Counted from the stretch's first letter, positions 1-7,910 are shown. The stretch is DNA of 23,977 bases from an uncultured Victivallaceae bacterium (GCA_934663655.1 CAKUKT010000006.1:1-23977), one strand, 5' to 3'. The notes: a model not told the origin generated them from the letters alone. A program made the numbers and translations.

Positions 1-84
1 GTTTTTTTTGCTGAAATATAAGTTGCATCCAGAACCATCATCTTTCAACTTTTTCTTTTCCTATGGGATGGCTGTGTTTCAAAT

Positions 85-999
85 TCAGAGTTCCGCCGCA
101 GCGAGCGTTTCGGAACTGTTGATGTTGATAAGTTTGAGTTCCGGTACCGTGCGACGGGCCAGACCGGTCAGCACATTGCCGGGACCGAATTCGATCACGC
201 CGCCGGCGCCGCCCGCGACCGCTGCCCGCAGACAATCTTCCCAGCGCACCGAACCGGCCACCTGCGAAACCAGCAATTCGCGGATCTCCTCCACACTCGC
301 CGCCGGAGCCGCGGAGAAATTATGAAATACCGGTACCTGCGGCATCCGGATTTCCGCCTGTTCCAACGCCTCGCGCAAAGCCTCGCCCGCCTCCCGCATC
401 AGCCGGGAATGAAATGCACCGGCAACGTTGAGTTCAACGATCTTGCGCATGCCCCGTCCGCGCAATTTTTCCACGGCGGCGGCGACCCGTTCCTTTTCTC
501 CGGAGATCACGATCTGGCCCGGAGAATTGTAGTTGGCGATATCGATGTCACACTCCCCGCACACTTCGGCGATGATTCCGCGGTCGCCGCCGAGCACCGA
601 CGCCATGCCGCCGGGATGTTTGCGGCAGGCTTCATCCATGAGTTCGCCGCGCCGCGCCAGCAGCCGCAATCCGGTTTCAAAATCAAAAGCGCCGGCGGCA
701 AAGAGCGCGGCATATTCTCCAAGGCTCAGGCCGGCGCAACAGCAGGGGCGCTGCTCCGGGAAGCGTTCATAAAACGCAGCCAGCGCCGCACAGCTCATCG
801 TGTAAATCGCGGTCTGGCAATAGCGGCTCTCGGTCAGCTTCTCCGCCGGACCATCGAAAATTATCTCGCTCAACCGACAACCCAGCGCCGCATCCGCCGC
901 CTCAAAGCGGCTTCGCGCCGCCGGAGAGGAATCGTAAAGCGACCTGCCCATGCCGACCGCCTGCGCGCCCTGTCCGGAAAATGCGAACAAATAATTCAT
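85..999 (-). CDS. fabD: Malonyl-CoA:ACP transacylase FabD
   Basis: This cytoplasmic enzyme transfers malonyl from CoA to acyl carrier protein for fatty-acid elongation. The 304-residue length is normal for FabD. It begins FAFSGQGAQ, with the conserved GQGAQ loop, and has the nucleophile elbow GLSLGEYAALFAAG (Ser92 counted from the chosen start), the Arg of RRGELM (about 117), the NYNSPGQIVISG segment and the catalytic His in GAFHSRLM (about 197). The usual elbow is GHSLGE, so the His before Ser is Leu here. A GTG lies two codons upstream at 1005, but GAGGTGG sits about 6 nt before the ATG at 999 and overlaps that GTG, so the ATG is preferred. It is transcribed away from hflX. Other fab genes may lie beyond the left edge. 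Identification is secure. Confidence 0.95.
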   Translation of the reverse strand: MNYLFAFSGQGAQAVGMGRSLYDSSPAARSRFEAADAALGCRLSEIIFDGPAEKLTESRYCQTAIYTMSCAALAAFYERFPEQRPCCCAGLSLGEYAALFAAGAFDFETGLRLLARRGELMDEACRKHPGGMASVLGGDRGIIAEVCGECDIDIANYNSPGQIVISGEKERVAAAVEKLRGRGMRKIVELNVAGAFHSRLMREAGEALREALEQAEIRMPQVPVFHNFSAAPAASVEEIRELLVSQVAGSVRWEDCLRAAVAGGAGGVIEFGPGNVLTGLARRTVPELKLININSSETLAAAEL

Positions 1000-1053
1000 A
1001 TCCACCTCGTTTCATTCCCTCGTTCATCAGAATCGACGACGCCCGCAAGCGCA

Positions 1054-1073
1054 GGCGGCCGGCGCCGGCCGCC
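1054..1073. repeat. 20-bp perfect GC palindrome in fabD leader
   Basis: GGCGGCCGGCGCCGGCCGCC is identical to its reverse complement and consists only of G and C. It lies between the predicted fabD promoter and the fabD start, so it would form a very stable hairpin in the mRNA leader. No U-run follows it, so it is not a standard intrinsic terminator. It could be an attenuating or stabilising leader hairpin or a protein site. Confidence 0.6.
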
Positions 1074-1116
1074 GAAACGGCGACACCGTATCCCAAAGCG
1101 TATTAAACTGTTTCAT

Positions 1117-1145
1117 AAAATACCACCGCGGCGGACTTTTTTCAA
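1117..1145 (-). promoter_or_regulatory. Predicted fabD promoter
   Basis: Read on the minus strand there is a -35 TTGAAA (1140-1145), a 17-nt spacer and a -10 TATTTT (1117-1122) preceded by TGG, which makes an extended -10. The -10 lies inside the 13-mer GCGGTGGTATTTT, which is repeated as a perfect inverted copy in the opposing hflX promoter. It would leave a leader of about 110 nt before fabD. This is pattern-based. Confidence 0.6.
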
Positions 1146-1172
1146 GAAACGCGCTTCCGTGCCTCCGGGGAT

Positions 1173-1201
1173 TTGCATAAAAAGCAAAGCGGTGGTATTT
1201 T
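1173..1201 (+). promoter_or_regulatory. Predicted hflX promoter
   Basis: The -35 is TTGCAT (1173-1178), followed by a 17-nt spacer and -10 TATTTT (1196-1201) with an extended -10 TGG. The last 13 nt, GCGGTGGTATTTT (1189-1201), exactly match, as an inverted copy, the fabD promoter element at 1117-1129. The leader to the hflX start is about 40 nt. Confidence 0.6.
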
Positions 1202-1248
1202 CTTAAGACATCATGTTAAACAGCGTTTAATGAATAATAATACCGACA

Positions 1249-2550
1249 ATGATCGAAATCTCCTCCGAAATCGAATCTCGGAAAATACGCGGCTTCCTGG
1301 TCGGGTTCCAGCGGGCCGAGGATGACGCCGCCGGCGTCGCTGCCCAGCTCGACGAACTCGCCGAACTCGTCGCCAACATCGATATCATCCCCCTGCAACC
1401 GGAGATCGTCCGCCTGCGCGGCGTCAACGTGCAATATGTGACCGGTTCCGGCAAGGCGGCCGAACTCGCCCGCCTCGCCCAGGAGTGCGAAGCGGAGGTG
1501 ATGGTCTTCGATTACCGCCTCTCCCCGTCGCAGCAGCGAAACTGGGAACGTCTCGCCGCCATGCCGGTGATCGACCGCGAAGAGGTTATCCTCGATATTT
1601 TCGCCCGCCGGGCCAGCACCCGCGAAGCGGTGCTTCAGGTGGAACTCGCCCGCGCCAAATACGCTCTCCCGAGACTGACCCGCGCCTGGAGCCACTTCTC
1701 CCGCCAGCGCGGCGGCGGCGCCACCAACCGCGGCGAAGGCGAGGCCCAGCTCGAAACCGACCGCCGGCTGCTCCGCCGCCGGATTCAGCAGCTTGAGGAG
1801 GAGCTCGCCACAGTTCGCCGCCGCCGCGACACCCAGCGCAAGGCCCGGCTGCGCAAACCGGTGCCGCAGGGTGCGATCGTCGGCTACACCAATGTCGGCA
1901 AGTCCAGTTTGCTCAAGGCGCTGTCCGGTTCGGAACTGCTCGTCCGCGACCAGCTTTTTGCAACCCTCGACCCTTCGGCAAGAAAAATCCGCGCCGGGGA
2001 GAATACCGAAGTGGTGCTGATCGATACGGTGGGTTTTGTCCGTAATCTTCCCCATTCGCTGATCGAGGCTTTCAAATCGACGCTGGAAGAGGCGGTGCTC
2101 GCGGATTTTCTGCTGCTGGTGCTCGACGCGTCCAGTCCGGATGTCGATACCGAATGGGAGACCACCATCGGGGTGTTGCGCGAACTCGGCGCCGAGGAGA
2201 AAAATATTCAGATCGTCTTCAACAAATGCGATTTGCTCGACCCGGTTCATGATGCGTTCACGATCGCCAGACTGCGCGGACTTTTTCCCGGCGCGCTCTG
2301 GATTTCCGCCACCGGCGGCGCCGGACTGGATGAACTCCGACGCCGGATCGGCGAACTCGCCACCGCCGGACGACACCTCTTTTATGCGGAAATTCCACCG
2401 TCACGCCACGACCTGGCGGCGCTGGTTCACGCCGAGGGCGAGATCCGCGAAGAGAAATACCGCGACGACGGGGTAATTGAGATGGTTTTCTCCATCTCCG
2501 ACCGTTATCGCGACAAATTCAGGGAGTACCTCTGCCATGACCGGAATTAA
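1249..2550 (+). CDS. hflX: Ribosome-associated GTPase HflX
   Basis: HflX is a cytoplasmic GTPase that binds 50S/70S ribosomes and splits or rescues stalled ones under stress. The 433-residue protein shows the N-terminal HflX domain, the glycine-rich linker ending RGEGEAQLETDRR (about 161-173; the usual form is RGPGETQLETDRR) and a coiled-coil connector. The G domain follows with G1 GYTNVGKSS (212-220), FATLDP switch I (237-242), G3 DTVGF (259-263), G4 NKCD (325-328) and G5 SAT (353-355), then a C-terminal domain of about 50 residues. An in-frame TGA lies 18 nt upstream, which fixes the start at or after this ATG, yet there is no recognisable Shine-Dalgarno sequence before it. The end overlaps the next gene by 14 nt, suggesting translational coupling. 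Confidence 0.95.
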   Translation: MIEISSEIESRKIRGFLVGFQRAEDDAAGVAAQLDELAELVANIDIIPLQPEIVRLRGVNVQYVTGSGKAAELARLAQECEAEVMVFDYRLSPSQQRNWERLAAMPVIDREEVILDIFARRASTREAVLQVELARAKYALPRLTRAWSHFSRQRGGGATNRGEGEAQLETDRRLLRRRIQQLEEELATVRRRRDTQRKARLRKPVPQGAIVGYTNVGKSSLLKALSGSELLVRDQLFATLDPSARKIRAGENTEVVLIDTVGFVRNLPHSLIEAFKSTLEEAVLADFLLLVLDASSPDVDTEWETTIGVLRELGAEEKNIQIVFNKCDLLDPVHDAFTIARLRGLFPGALWISATGGAGLDELRRRIGELATAGRHLFYAEIPPSRHDLAALVHAEGEIREEKYRDDGVIEMVFSISDRYRDKFREYLCHDRN

Positions 2551-5500
2551 ACGAACCTTGTGCGCTCTCGCCGCCGCAGGCGGCCTGCTGCTCTTCGCTG
2601 CCGACGTTTCTCCATGGGACGCCTGGCGGCTCGGCTACACCAACTTTGAACTGGGCGAACAGCATCGCGACCGCGGCGAATATACCCAGGCGCTGGAGGC
2701 GTTTCAGAAAGCGCTGGAAAATTACCAGGCGGTGAAGAAGGCCCGGCCAGACTGGAACCAGCGCGTGATCAGCGAACGGATCGCCGACTGCGAACGTGAA
2801 ACCGCCAATCTGAAACGACTCCTCGGGAACACAACGCCCCCTCCCGACAGCAGCGAACCCGCCGTAACCGAACTCCCCGGTGAAGCCGACGTGCTCAGAA
2901 AACAGCTCGCCGAAGCAGAAGCTGAAATCGAAAAGCTCCGCTCCAACGATTCCAAAACCCGGAACCTCGAGGCGGAAATCACCCATCTCATGCGCGACCA
3001 GCGCATCGCCGCCGACAAATACGCCCTGCTCGAACAACGTTACCGGCAGCTGGAAGAACAGAGCAAACGCCCCGACAGCCGCATTGCCGAACTTCAGAGT
3101 CAACTGCTCGAACTCAGAACCGCCGCCGAAATCACGGCAAACCGCCTTAAACTTGCCGAAGAGAAGAGCGCCCGCCTTGAAGAACAGGGGTTTAAATCGA
3201 CCAATTCGCTGCGTGCCGCCGAGAATGCGCTGAAATTGCGCGATGAAACCATCTCCGAACTCAACCGGCAACTGGAAGAGCTGCGCCGGAGCGCCGCCGA
3301 GGCCGCCGCCACCCCGGCTCCGCCCCCGGCAACGGGAACCGCCCCCGCGGATAACGGGGAAATCCAGCAGCTGCGCGCCGAGATGGCGGAAAAAGAGCGG
3401 GAACTCGCCGAAAACCGCAAGGAGATCCTCTCCCTGCGGCAGCGGGCCTCCCTCGCGGAAAGCAACGCCGGTTTCAACGCCATCGAAACCGCCAAACTCC
3501 GGGACAACACCCGCCGGCTGGAGGACGAACTTCGCGCCGCGCTGGAAAAGGCCACCCAGCTCGACCAGCGCCTCAAAAACCGTACCGATATCGATCTGCG
3601 GAGATCGACTGAGGCCGCCGAGGAGCAGCAGCGCCTCAGTGAAGAACTGAACCGGGCCACCACCGAACTCACCCAGCTGCGCGCCGAAGCGGAAACCAGA
3701 AAACTGCGGCAGGAACAGCTGGAGGATGAGGCAACACGCAACGCCGCAACGATTCAGCAGCTGCGCGACGAACGAACCGCGCTCCGCAAGGAAATTCAGG
3801 AGGCGGCCGCATTCCGCGACCAGCTCGGCAAATTGCCGGAGCAGTACGCGGAACTGCAGAAAAACTTCGCCGCGCTCCAGGCCGAGAACAAGCAGAACCG
3901 TCTACTCGCCGAAGCTGCCAAACCGCGCGAAGCCGAACTCGCCGGCATCAAGCTCCGCCTCGTCGAACTCGACCAGCTCAAAGCCTCGCTGAGCCGGGAG
4001 CAACGGCTGGTCGAGGAACTTCAGGCCTCCCGTCGGGTGCTGGAAGCCGAAGTGGCGTCGCTGCGCCCCGCCGCGGATGAGCTTGCCACGGCCAGGCGCC
4101 AGCTTGAGGAACTTCCCGCCCTCCGACAGGAACTCGAACGTCAGCGCAACATCGCGGTCGAACTCGCCGCCGCCAAAAGCCTCGAGGGCGAACTCGCCCA
4201 GGCAAAACTCCAACTGGTGGAAACCGACAAACTCCGGGCCGAACTCGAAGCACTCCGCCGCAAGTCCGCCGATTCCGACAACGCCAGAACCAAAGAGCTT
4301 CAGGCCCGGATCGCCTCCCTCGAAGGTGAACTCGCCCAGGCGAAACTCCAGGTCGCGGAATTCGCTCAGGTAAAGGAGGAACTTGCCCGTCTGACCCGCC
4401 GCAACACCGAACTCGAAGCCGAGCGCGCCGAACTTGAAAAACAACTCAAGGAACGCCCTCTCCTTCAGATCGAGGGGTCGCTTCCGATCGCAGTCTTCAC
4501 CGCCCCGCCGGAAGAGAGTCCGGACGACCTCTTCGCCGCGGGAGTTCACGCCCTCGACGAGGAGAGTTACGAACTCGCCGCCTGGAACTTCCGCCAGGCG
4601 CTGAAAGGCAACCCGAACCATACCGACGCCGCCAAACGCCTCGGCCTGCTCCTCTACAGCCAGGAACGCTTCGAAGAGGCGCTGCCGCTGCTCCGGCAGG
4701 CCCGGGCCGCCGATCCCGGAAATCCCGATCTCGGCGTTGCCGCCGCCCGCAGCAGCATCGCAACCGGAAACTTCGGCGGCGCACTGGCAATCCTCGAACC
4801 CCTGATCAAGGGCAATCCCGACCATCCCGGGCTGCAGCTCGCACTCGCACTCGCCGAAGCCGGCAGCGGTGAACCGGAACGGGCGGAAAACCGGCTGCGC
4901 TTTGTCGCCCGGCTCTCCCCCGACGATCCCGCGCCCCAGCTGGAGCTGGCCAAGCTCCTGCTGACCGTCGACGCCAGCCGCATCCAGGAAGCAACCCGCT
5001 GCTATGAAAAGGCCCGGCTGCTCGGCGCCCCGCCGGACCTCGACCTCGAACCCAAACTCGGCAAAATGCTCGATGACCGGCGTGAAACCAGCGCCTTCCT
5101 CGCCGAAGCGGCCCGGGAAGCCGGCAGCAGCAACGACTGGGAAGCGGCCGCCTGGTACTACCGCCGCCTGCTCGAACTCGATCGCGAACCGCAGCGTTTC
5201 GCGCCGCGCCTCGCCTTCGCCCAGTACAAGGGCGGCAATCCGGCGGCGGCGCTGGAAACGCTGGCCTTTCGGCGTCCGGCGACTCCGGAGGGAGCGCTCG
5301 TGACCATGCTGATCCGCTTTCAGCGGCAGGAGATCCCCGAAGCGCTCGAAGCCGCCCGGGCGGCCAGGACCGCCAACAACGGAGCCAGAGTGGAAATTCC
5401 GGTGGACTGGAGCGAACTTCGGCTCGAACTTGACCGGGTACTGGCGGATCGTTCCAACGCCACGGTGCGCATTCTCCGCGACAGCTACTCCGCCGAATAA
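2537..5500 (+). CDS. Exported coiled-coil and TPR protein, function unknown
   Basis: The protein has 987 residues. A signal-peptide-like N-terminus (MTGIKRTLCALAAAGGLLLF) is followed by a TPR-like segment (about 30-80) and a Glu/Leu/Arg-rich coiled coil (about 110-655). Near the end of the coil are three imperfect copies of an ELAxxKLxLVExDxLxAxL unit. A C-terminal TPR array runs from about 663 (DDLFAAGVHALDEESYELA) to the end. The ATG at 2537 is chosen because AGGGAG precedes it by about 11 nt and because earlier in-frame codons lie inside hflX and would abolish the signal peptide. It is probably periplasmic or envelope-attached and a scaffold for protein contacts. The pairing with hflX is positional only. 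The last 16 nt overlap the opposing LacI gene. I recognise no enzymatic domain. Confidence 0.85.
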   Translation: MTGIKRTLCALAAAGGLLLFAADVSPWDAWRLGYTNFELGEQHRDRGEYTQALEAFQKALENYQAVKKARPDWNQRVISERIADCERETANLKRLLGNTTPPPDSSEPAVTELPGEADVLRKQLAEAEAEIEKLRSNDSKTRNLEAEITHLMRDQRIAADKYALLEQRYRQLEEQSKRPDSRIAELQSQLLELRTAAEITANRLKLAEEKSARLEEQGFKSTNSLRAAENALKLRDETISELNRQLEELRRSAAEAAATPAPPPATGTAPADNGEIQQLRAEMAEKERELAENRKEILSLRQRASLAESNAGFNAIETAKLRDNTRRLEDELRAALEKATQLDQRLKNRTDIDLRRSTEAAEEQQRLSEELNRATTELTQLRAEAETRKLRQEQLEDEATRNAATIQQLRDERTALRKEIQEAAAFRDQLGKLPEQYAELQKNFAALQAENKQNRLLAEAAKPREAELAGIKLRLVELDQLKASLSREQRLVEELQASRRVLEAEVASLRPAADELATARRQLEELPALRQELERQRNIAVELAAAKSLEGELAQAKLQLVETDKLRAELEALRRKSADSDNARTKELQARIASLEGELAQAKLQVAEFAQVKEELARLTRRNTELEAERAELEKQLKERPLLQIEGSLPIAVFTAPPEESPDDLFAAGVHALDEESYELAAWNFRQALKGNPNHTDAAKRLGLLLYSQERFEEALPLLRQARAADPGNPDLGVAAARSSIATGNFGGALAILEPLIKGNPDHPGLQLALALAEAGSGEPERAENRLRFVARLSPDDPAPQLELAKLLLTVDASRIQEATRCYEKARLLGAPPDLDLEPKLGKMLDDRRETSAFLAEAAREAGSSNDWEAAAWYYRRLLELDREPQRFAPRLAFAQYKGGNPAAALETLAFRRPATPEGALVTMLIRFQRQEIPEALEAARAARTANNGARVEIPVDWSELRLELDRVLADRSNATVRILRDSYSAE
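4181..4350 (+). repeat. Internal direct repeats in coiled-coil gene
   Basis: Near-identical stretches of about 32 nt start at 4181 and 4319, 138 nt (46 codons) apart. Both encode LEGELAQAKLQ. A diverged third copy (ELAGIKLRLVELDQL) lies near 3940. They are coding repeats of a coiled coil, not CRISPR. Confidence 0.6.
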
Positions 5501-6537
5501 TTCCCGGACGACGGCGCACTCGATTCCCGGACGATCAGCCGCACCGGCAACTTCAGCCGCGGCGGCCGTCCCCGGGCGCCGCCGTCGAAAAGTATCGACA
5601 CCGCGGTCTCTGCAAGTGCTTCCACATCAAGTTCAATGGTCGAGAGCGGCGGCGTCAGCAGCTCTCCTCCGGGCAGTGCGTCACAGCCGCACACCGCAAC
5701 CTTTTCGGGAACAGCAAGACCATGAACCGTCAGCGCCCGGTAGACGCCGTGCGCCATTTCGTCATTGGTAAACACCGCATCGAAATCGATCCCGCGCTCC
5801 AGAATCTCCTCCACCCGATGCATCGCTCCGCTGCCGCTGAAGTCGGTGTTGACAACCAGTTCCGGTGAAAACTCGATTCCGGCCGCCGCCAGCGCCTCGC
5901 GGTAACCACGCTCAATCGCCGCCGAAAAAAAGTGGCCCCGTTCGCCGCTGACCAGCAGTATCCGGCGCCGACCGCCGGAGATCAGATGTCCGACCCCGAT
6001 CCGGGCCGCGGCGATATTGTCGAAGCCGATGACGCCGCAGGTTGCGTCGACGCCGCTTCCGCCGGGATTGTCGAGCAGCAGCGCCCCGGGAAACGCCAGC
6101 TGAAGCGCATCCAGCTGCGCTTCCGGAAAATCGCCGATGAGCAGCGTCGCCTCCGCTCCGGAACGGCGGGCCGCCGCCAGCATCCGGGTGAAGATCCGGT
6201 AATCGCCGTCAGAATGACGGATCAGACACTCGCAGTCGGCGGCCGTAAACAGCGTCTCCAGCGCAAAGAGCAGCCGGGAATGAAACACCGCCAGATTCCG
6301 GCCGGTACTGCCGCAAATCAGTTGAATGCGTTCCGGACGTTCCAGCCGCGGCCGTTCCGGACGGCCGAGCCGGGAACCGCGCAGATAGCCGAGTTCCTCG
6401 GCGACGGCCAGCACCCGTTCGCGGGTGTCGGCCTTCACCCCCGGCTGACACCGCAGCGCCCGGCTGACGGTCATCGCACTGAGATGACACTGGCGGGCGA
6501 TATCATTCACGGTGGCGCGGGATCCGGGCTTCTTCAT
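5485..6537 (-). CDS. LacI-family transcriptional repressor
   Basis: This 350-residue cytoplasmic regulator has an N-terminal LacI helix-turn-helix, VNDIARQCHLSAMTVSRAL (about 10-28), then the hinge-region ERVLAVAEELGY and a periplasmic-binding-protein-like effector domain. That domain contains GVIGFDNIAAARIGVGHLI, an ILLVSGERG strand and DAVFTNDEMAHGVYRAL. The start at 6537 is preferred over a longer frame because GGAGAAGAG precedes it at normal spacing and the HTH begins right after it. The effector is probably a sugar, but the ligand cannot be read from the sequence. It is transcribed divergently from the M24 gene, so that promoter and its own are the likely targets. Its 3' end overlaps the coiled-coil gene, and both proteins end in YSAE on opposite strands. 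Confidence 0.93.
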   Translation of the reverse strand: MKKPGSRATVNDIARQCHLSAMTVSRALRCQPGVKADTRERVLAVAEELGYLRGSRLGRPERPRLERPERIQLICGSTGRNLAVFHSRLLFALETLFTAADCECLIRHSDGDYRIFTRMLAAARRSGAEATLLIGDFPEAQLDALQLAFPGALLLDNPGGSGVDATCGVIGFDNIAAARIGVGHLISGGRRRILLVSGERGHFFSAAIERGYREALAAAGIEFSPELVVNTDFSGSGAMHRVEEILERGIDFDAVFTNDEMAHGVYRALTVHGLAVPEKVAVCGCDALPGGELLTPPLSTIELDVEALAETAVSILFDGGARGRPPRLKLPVRLIVRESSAPSSGNYSAE

Positions 6538-6564
6538 TCTCTTCTCCAGGTTGATTCGTGGCGC

Positions 6565-6593
6565 AATATACCATGCCGCAATCAAAAATTCAA
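6565..6593 (-). promoter_or_regulatory. Predicted lacI-type gene promoter
   Basis: On the minus strand: -35 TTGAAT (6588-6593), 17-nt spacer, -10 TATATT (6565-6570) with an upstream TGG (extended -10). A palindrome AAAATT-C-AATTTT (6585-6597) overlaps the -35 and could serve autoregulation. Confidence 0.55.
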
Positions 6594-6613
6594 TTTTCGG
6601 GGCGGGAAAAGGG

Positions 6614-6641
6614 TTGACAATATTGAGCCAGGCGTTATATT
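6614..6641 (+). promoter_or_regulatory. Predicted promoter of M24 gene
   Basis: A perfect -35 TTGACA (6614-6619) is followed by a 16-nt spacer and -10 TATATT (6636-6641). A palindrome follows at the expected start point. Such a strong core promoter is what a repressor-controlled gene would need. Confidence 0.7.
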
Positions 6642-6649
6642 ATCCGTTG

Positions 6650-6665
6650 ATGTTAAAATTAACAT
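6650..6665. promoter_or_regulatory. Palindromic operator candidate
   Basis: ATGTTAA-AA-TTAACAT has 7-bp inverted arms placed about +1 to +17 of the predicted M24 promoter, between it and the divergent LacI gene. This is a typical position for roadblock repression. It lacks the central CG of many LacI-family operators, so assignment to the neighbouring repressor is inference. Confidence 0.55.
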
Positions 6666-6701
6666 TGCGCCGGACACCCACATTTTCAACGGAGTACAAA
6701 A

Positions 6702-7874
6702 ATGAAGTATCTCATCGAATCCGAAGCCGCCTCCCGAATCGCCGCCGTCGTGAAAATCCTCGAAGCGAAAAACCTCGACCTCGCGCTGATCTACTATGAC
6801 GAGTTCAACATCGGCAACGGCTGGTACCTGACCGGCTGGTGCCCGCAGTTCGAGTCCGGCGCCGTGCTCGTGCCGCGCCGCGGCGCGCCGATGCTCCTCG
6901 GCGGACCGGAAAGCGAGCCCTTCGCCCGCCAGTCGAGCGCGATCACCGCAACGCGGAACTTCCCGGTCTTCATGGTTCCGGATGAGGAATATCCGGCGGC
7001 CACCATCATCTCCTTTCCCGAACTCTTCGCCGAACTCAAGGTTTCCCTCGGTGAAATCCACCGCGTCGGTCTCGTCGGCGCCGACCGGATGCCCCTGGAG
7101 TGCTACCGCGGCATCGCCTCCGGATTCAGCGGGGTGGAACTGGTGGACATGACCGCTGAATTTCTGACGCTCCGGCGCGACAAATCAGCCTGGGAAGCCG
7201 AACAAATCCGCGCCGCATTCGCGCTCGCCGACCACAGTTATAAAGCGATGTGCGATACAATCGCCCCGGGAAAAAGCGAGATTGCGGTTGCCGCAACCGG
7301 AGAGTTCGCCGCCCGCAGCCGCGGCGCCAGCGGTTTCGGCTTCTCGGCCATCGTCGGCGGCGGCGAACGTTCCGACGCCGTAGTGCCGACTGCGAGCGCC
7401 CGGGAACTTCGGGCCGGGGAGACGGTGATGATCGGCATCGCGCCCAAAGTGCGCGGCTACGCCGGAGTGGTCGGCGACTGGCTGCCGGTCTCCGGAGAAT
7501 ACACCCCCGAACAACGCGAGGGACTGAAACTCCTGCGGGAAGCATTCCGACTCACCCGCGCCGCTCTCGCCCCGGGGAAAATCGGCCGCGAGGTCGACGC
7601 CCCCGCCCGCCGTCTCTTCGAACGTCACGATATGGCGAAATACCTCGTCTGCCCGTTTGTGCACACGATCGGTCTTCAGGAGGCGGAAGCGCCGTTTTTC
7701 GGTCCCAACAGCGACGATGTGCTCACGCCGGGGATGACCGTCTGCGTCGATGTGAGTTTCTTCGGCCATCCCCGCCTGCACGGCGCCCGGATCGAAACCG
7801 GATATCTGATCACAGCCGACGGCATCGAACCGCTGAGCCCCGCAATGGACCGCATACATACCGCCGACTGCTGA
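6702..7874 (+). CDS. M24-fold (creatinase/aminopeptidase P-like) protein, degenerate metal site
   Basis: The 390-residue protein has the two-part layout of the M24B family: an N-terminal creatinase-like domain (about 8-155) and a C-terminal pita-bread domain (about 165-375). Family landmarks include the RRDKSAWEAEQIRAA helix, FVHTIGL (His321), LTPGMTVCVDV and RIETGYLIT (Glu365). Aligned by eye, the two metal-binding Asp of xDxG...GYxxD are replaced (IGIA and GYAGVV), the usual PHxxPT His is Val, and the first metal Glu is Asp350. It may therefore be a non-metal hydrolase like creatinase, or a binding protein, rather than a dipeptidase. GGAG (6691-6694) lies 7 nt before the ATG. The gene stands alone, controlled divergently with the LacI gene. 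No signal peptide is visible. Confidence 0.8.
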   Translation: MKYLIESEAASRIAAVVKILEAKNLDLALIYYDEFNIGNGWYLTGWCPQFESGAVLVPRRGAPMLLGGPESEPFARQSSAITATRNFPVFMVPDEEYPAATIISFPELFAELKVSLGEIHRVGLVGADRMPLECYRGIASGFSGVELVDMTAEFLTLRRDKSAWEAEQIRAAFALADHSYKAMCDTIAPGKSEIAVAATGEFAARSRGASGFGFSAIVGGGERSDAVVPTASARELRAGETVMIGIAPKVRGYAGVVGDWLPVSGEYTPEQREGLKLLREAFRLTRAALAPGKIGREVDAPARRLFERHDMAKYLVCPFVHTIGLQEAEAPFFGPNSDDVLTPGMTVCVDVSFFGHPRLHGARIETGYLITADGIEPLSPAMDRIHTADC

Positions 7875-7888
7875 AGAGTCACCTTAAC

Positions 7889-7910
7889 CCGGAGGGATAT
7901 CCGGATTTTT
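7889..7910 (+). terminator. Weak terminator after M24 gene
   Basis: A short stem CCGGA/TCCGG with a 6-nt loop is followed by ATTTTT, 15 nt after the M24 stop codon. The stem is only 5 bp, so this is tentative. Confidence 0.4.

Noticed and set aside
1..41. Possible start of another minus-strand gene after fabD (ATG at 41, open to the edge)
   Set aside because: Only 13 codons are visible, AT-rich, with no good Shine-Dalgarno. It cannot be judged from this window.
1216..2376. A 386-codon minus-strand frame opposite hflX
   Set aside because: It is antisense to all HflX GTPase motifs and crosses the hflX promoter region. The product looks like shadow translation.
3940..4350. Repeated segments suggestive of an array
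   Set aside because: They are in-frame coiled-coil repeats with diverged copies and no constant repeat/spacer pattern, so not CRISPR.
6538..6701. Possible riboswitch or leader RNA between the LacI and M24 genes
   Set aside because: The leader is only about 50 nt and holds a simple operator-like palindrome, with no multi-stem structure.
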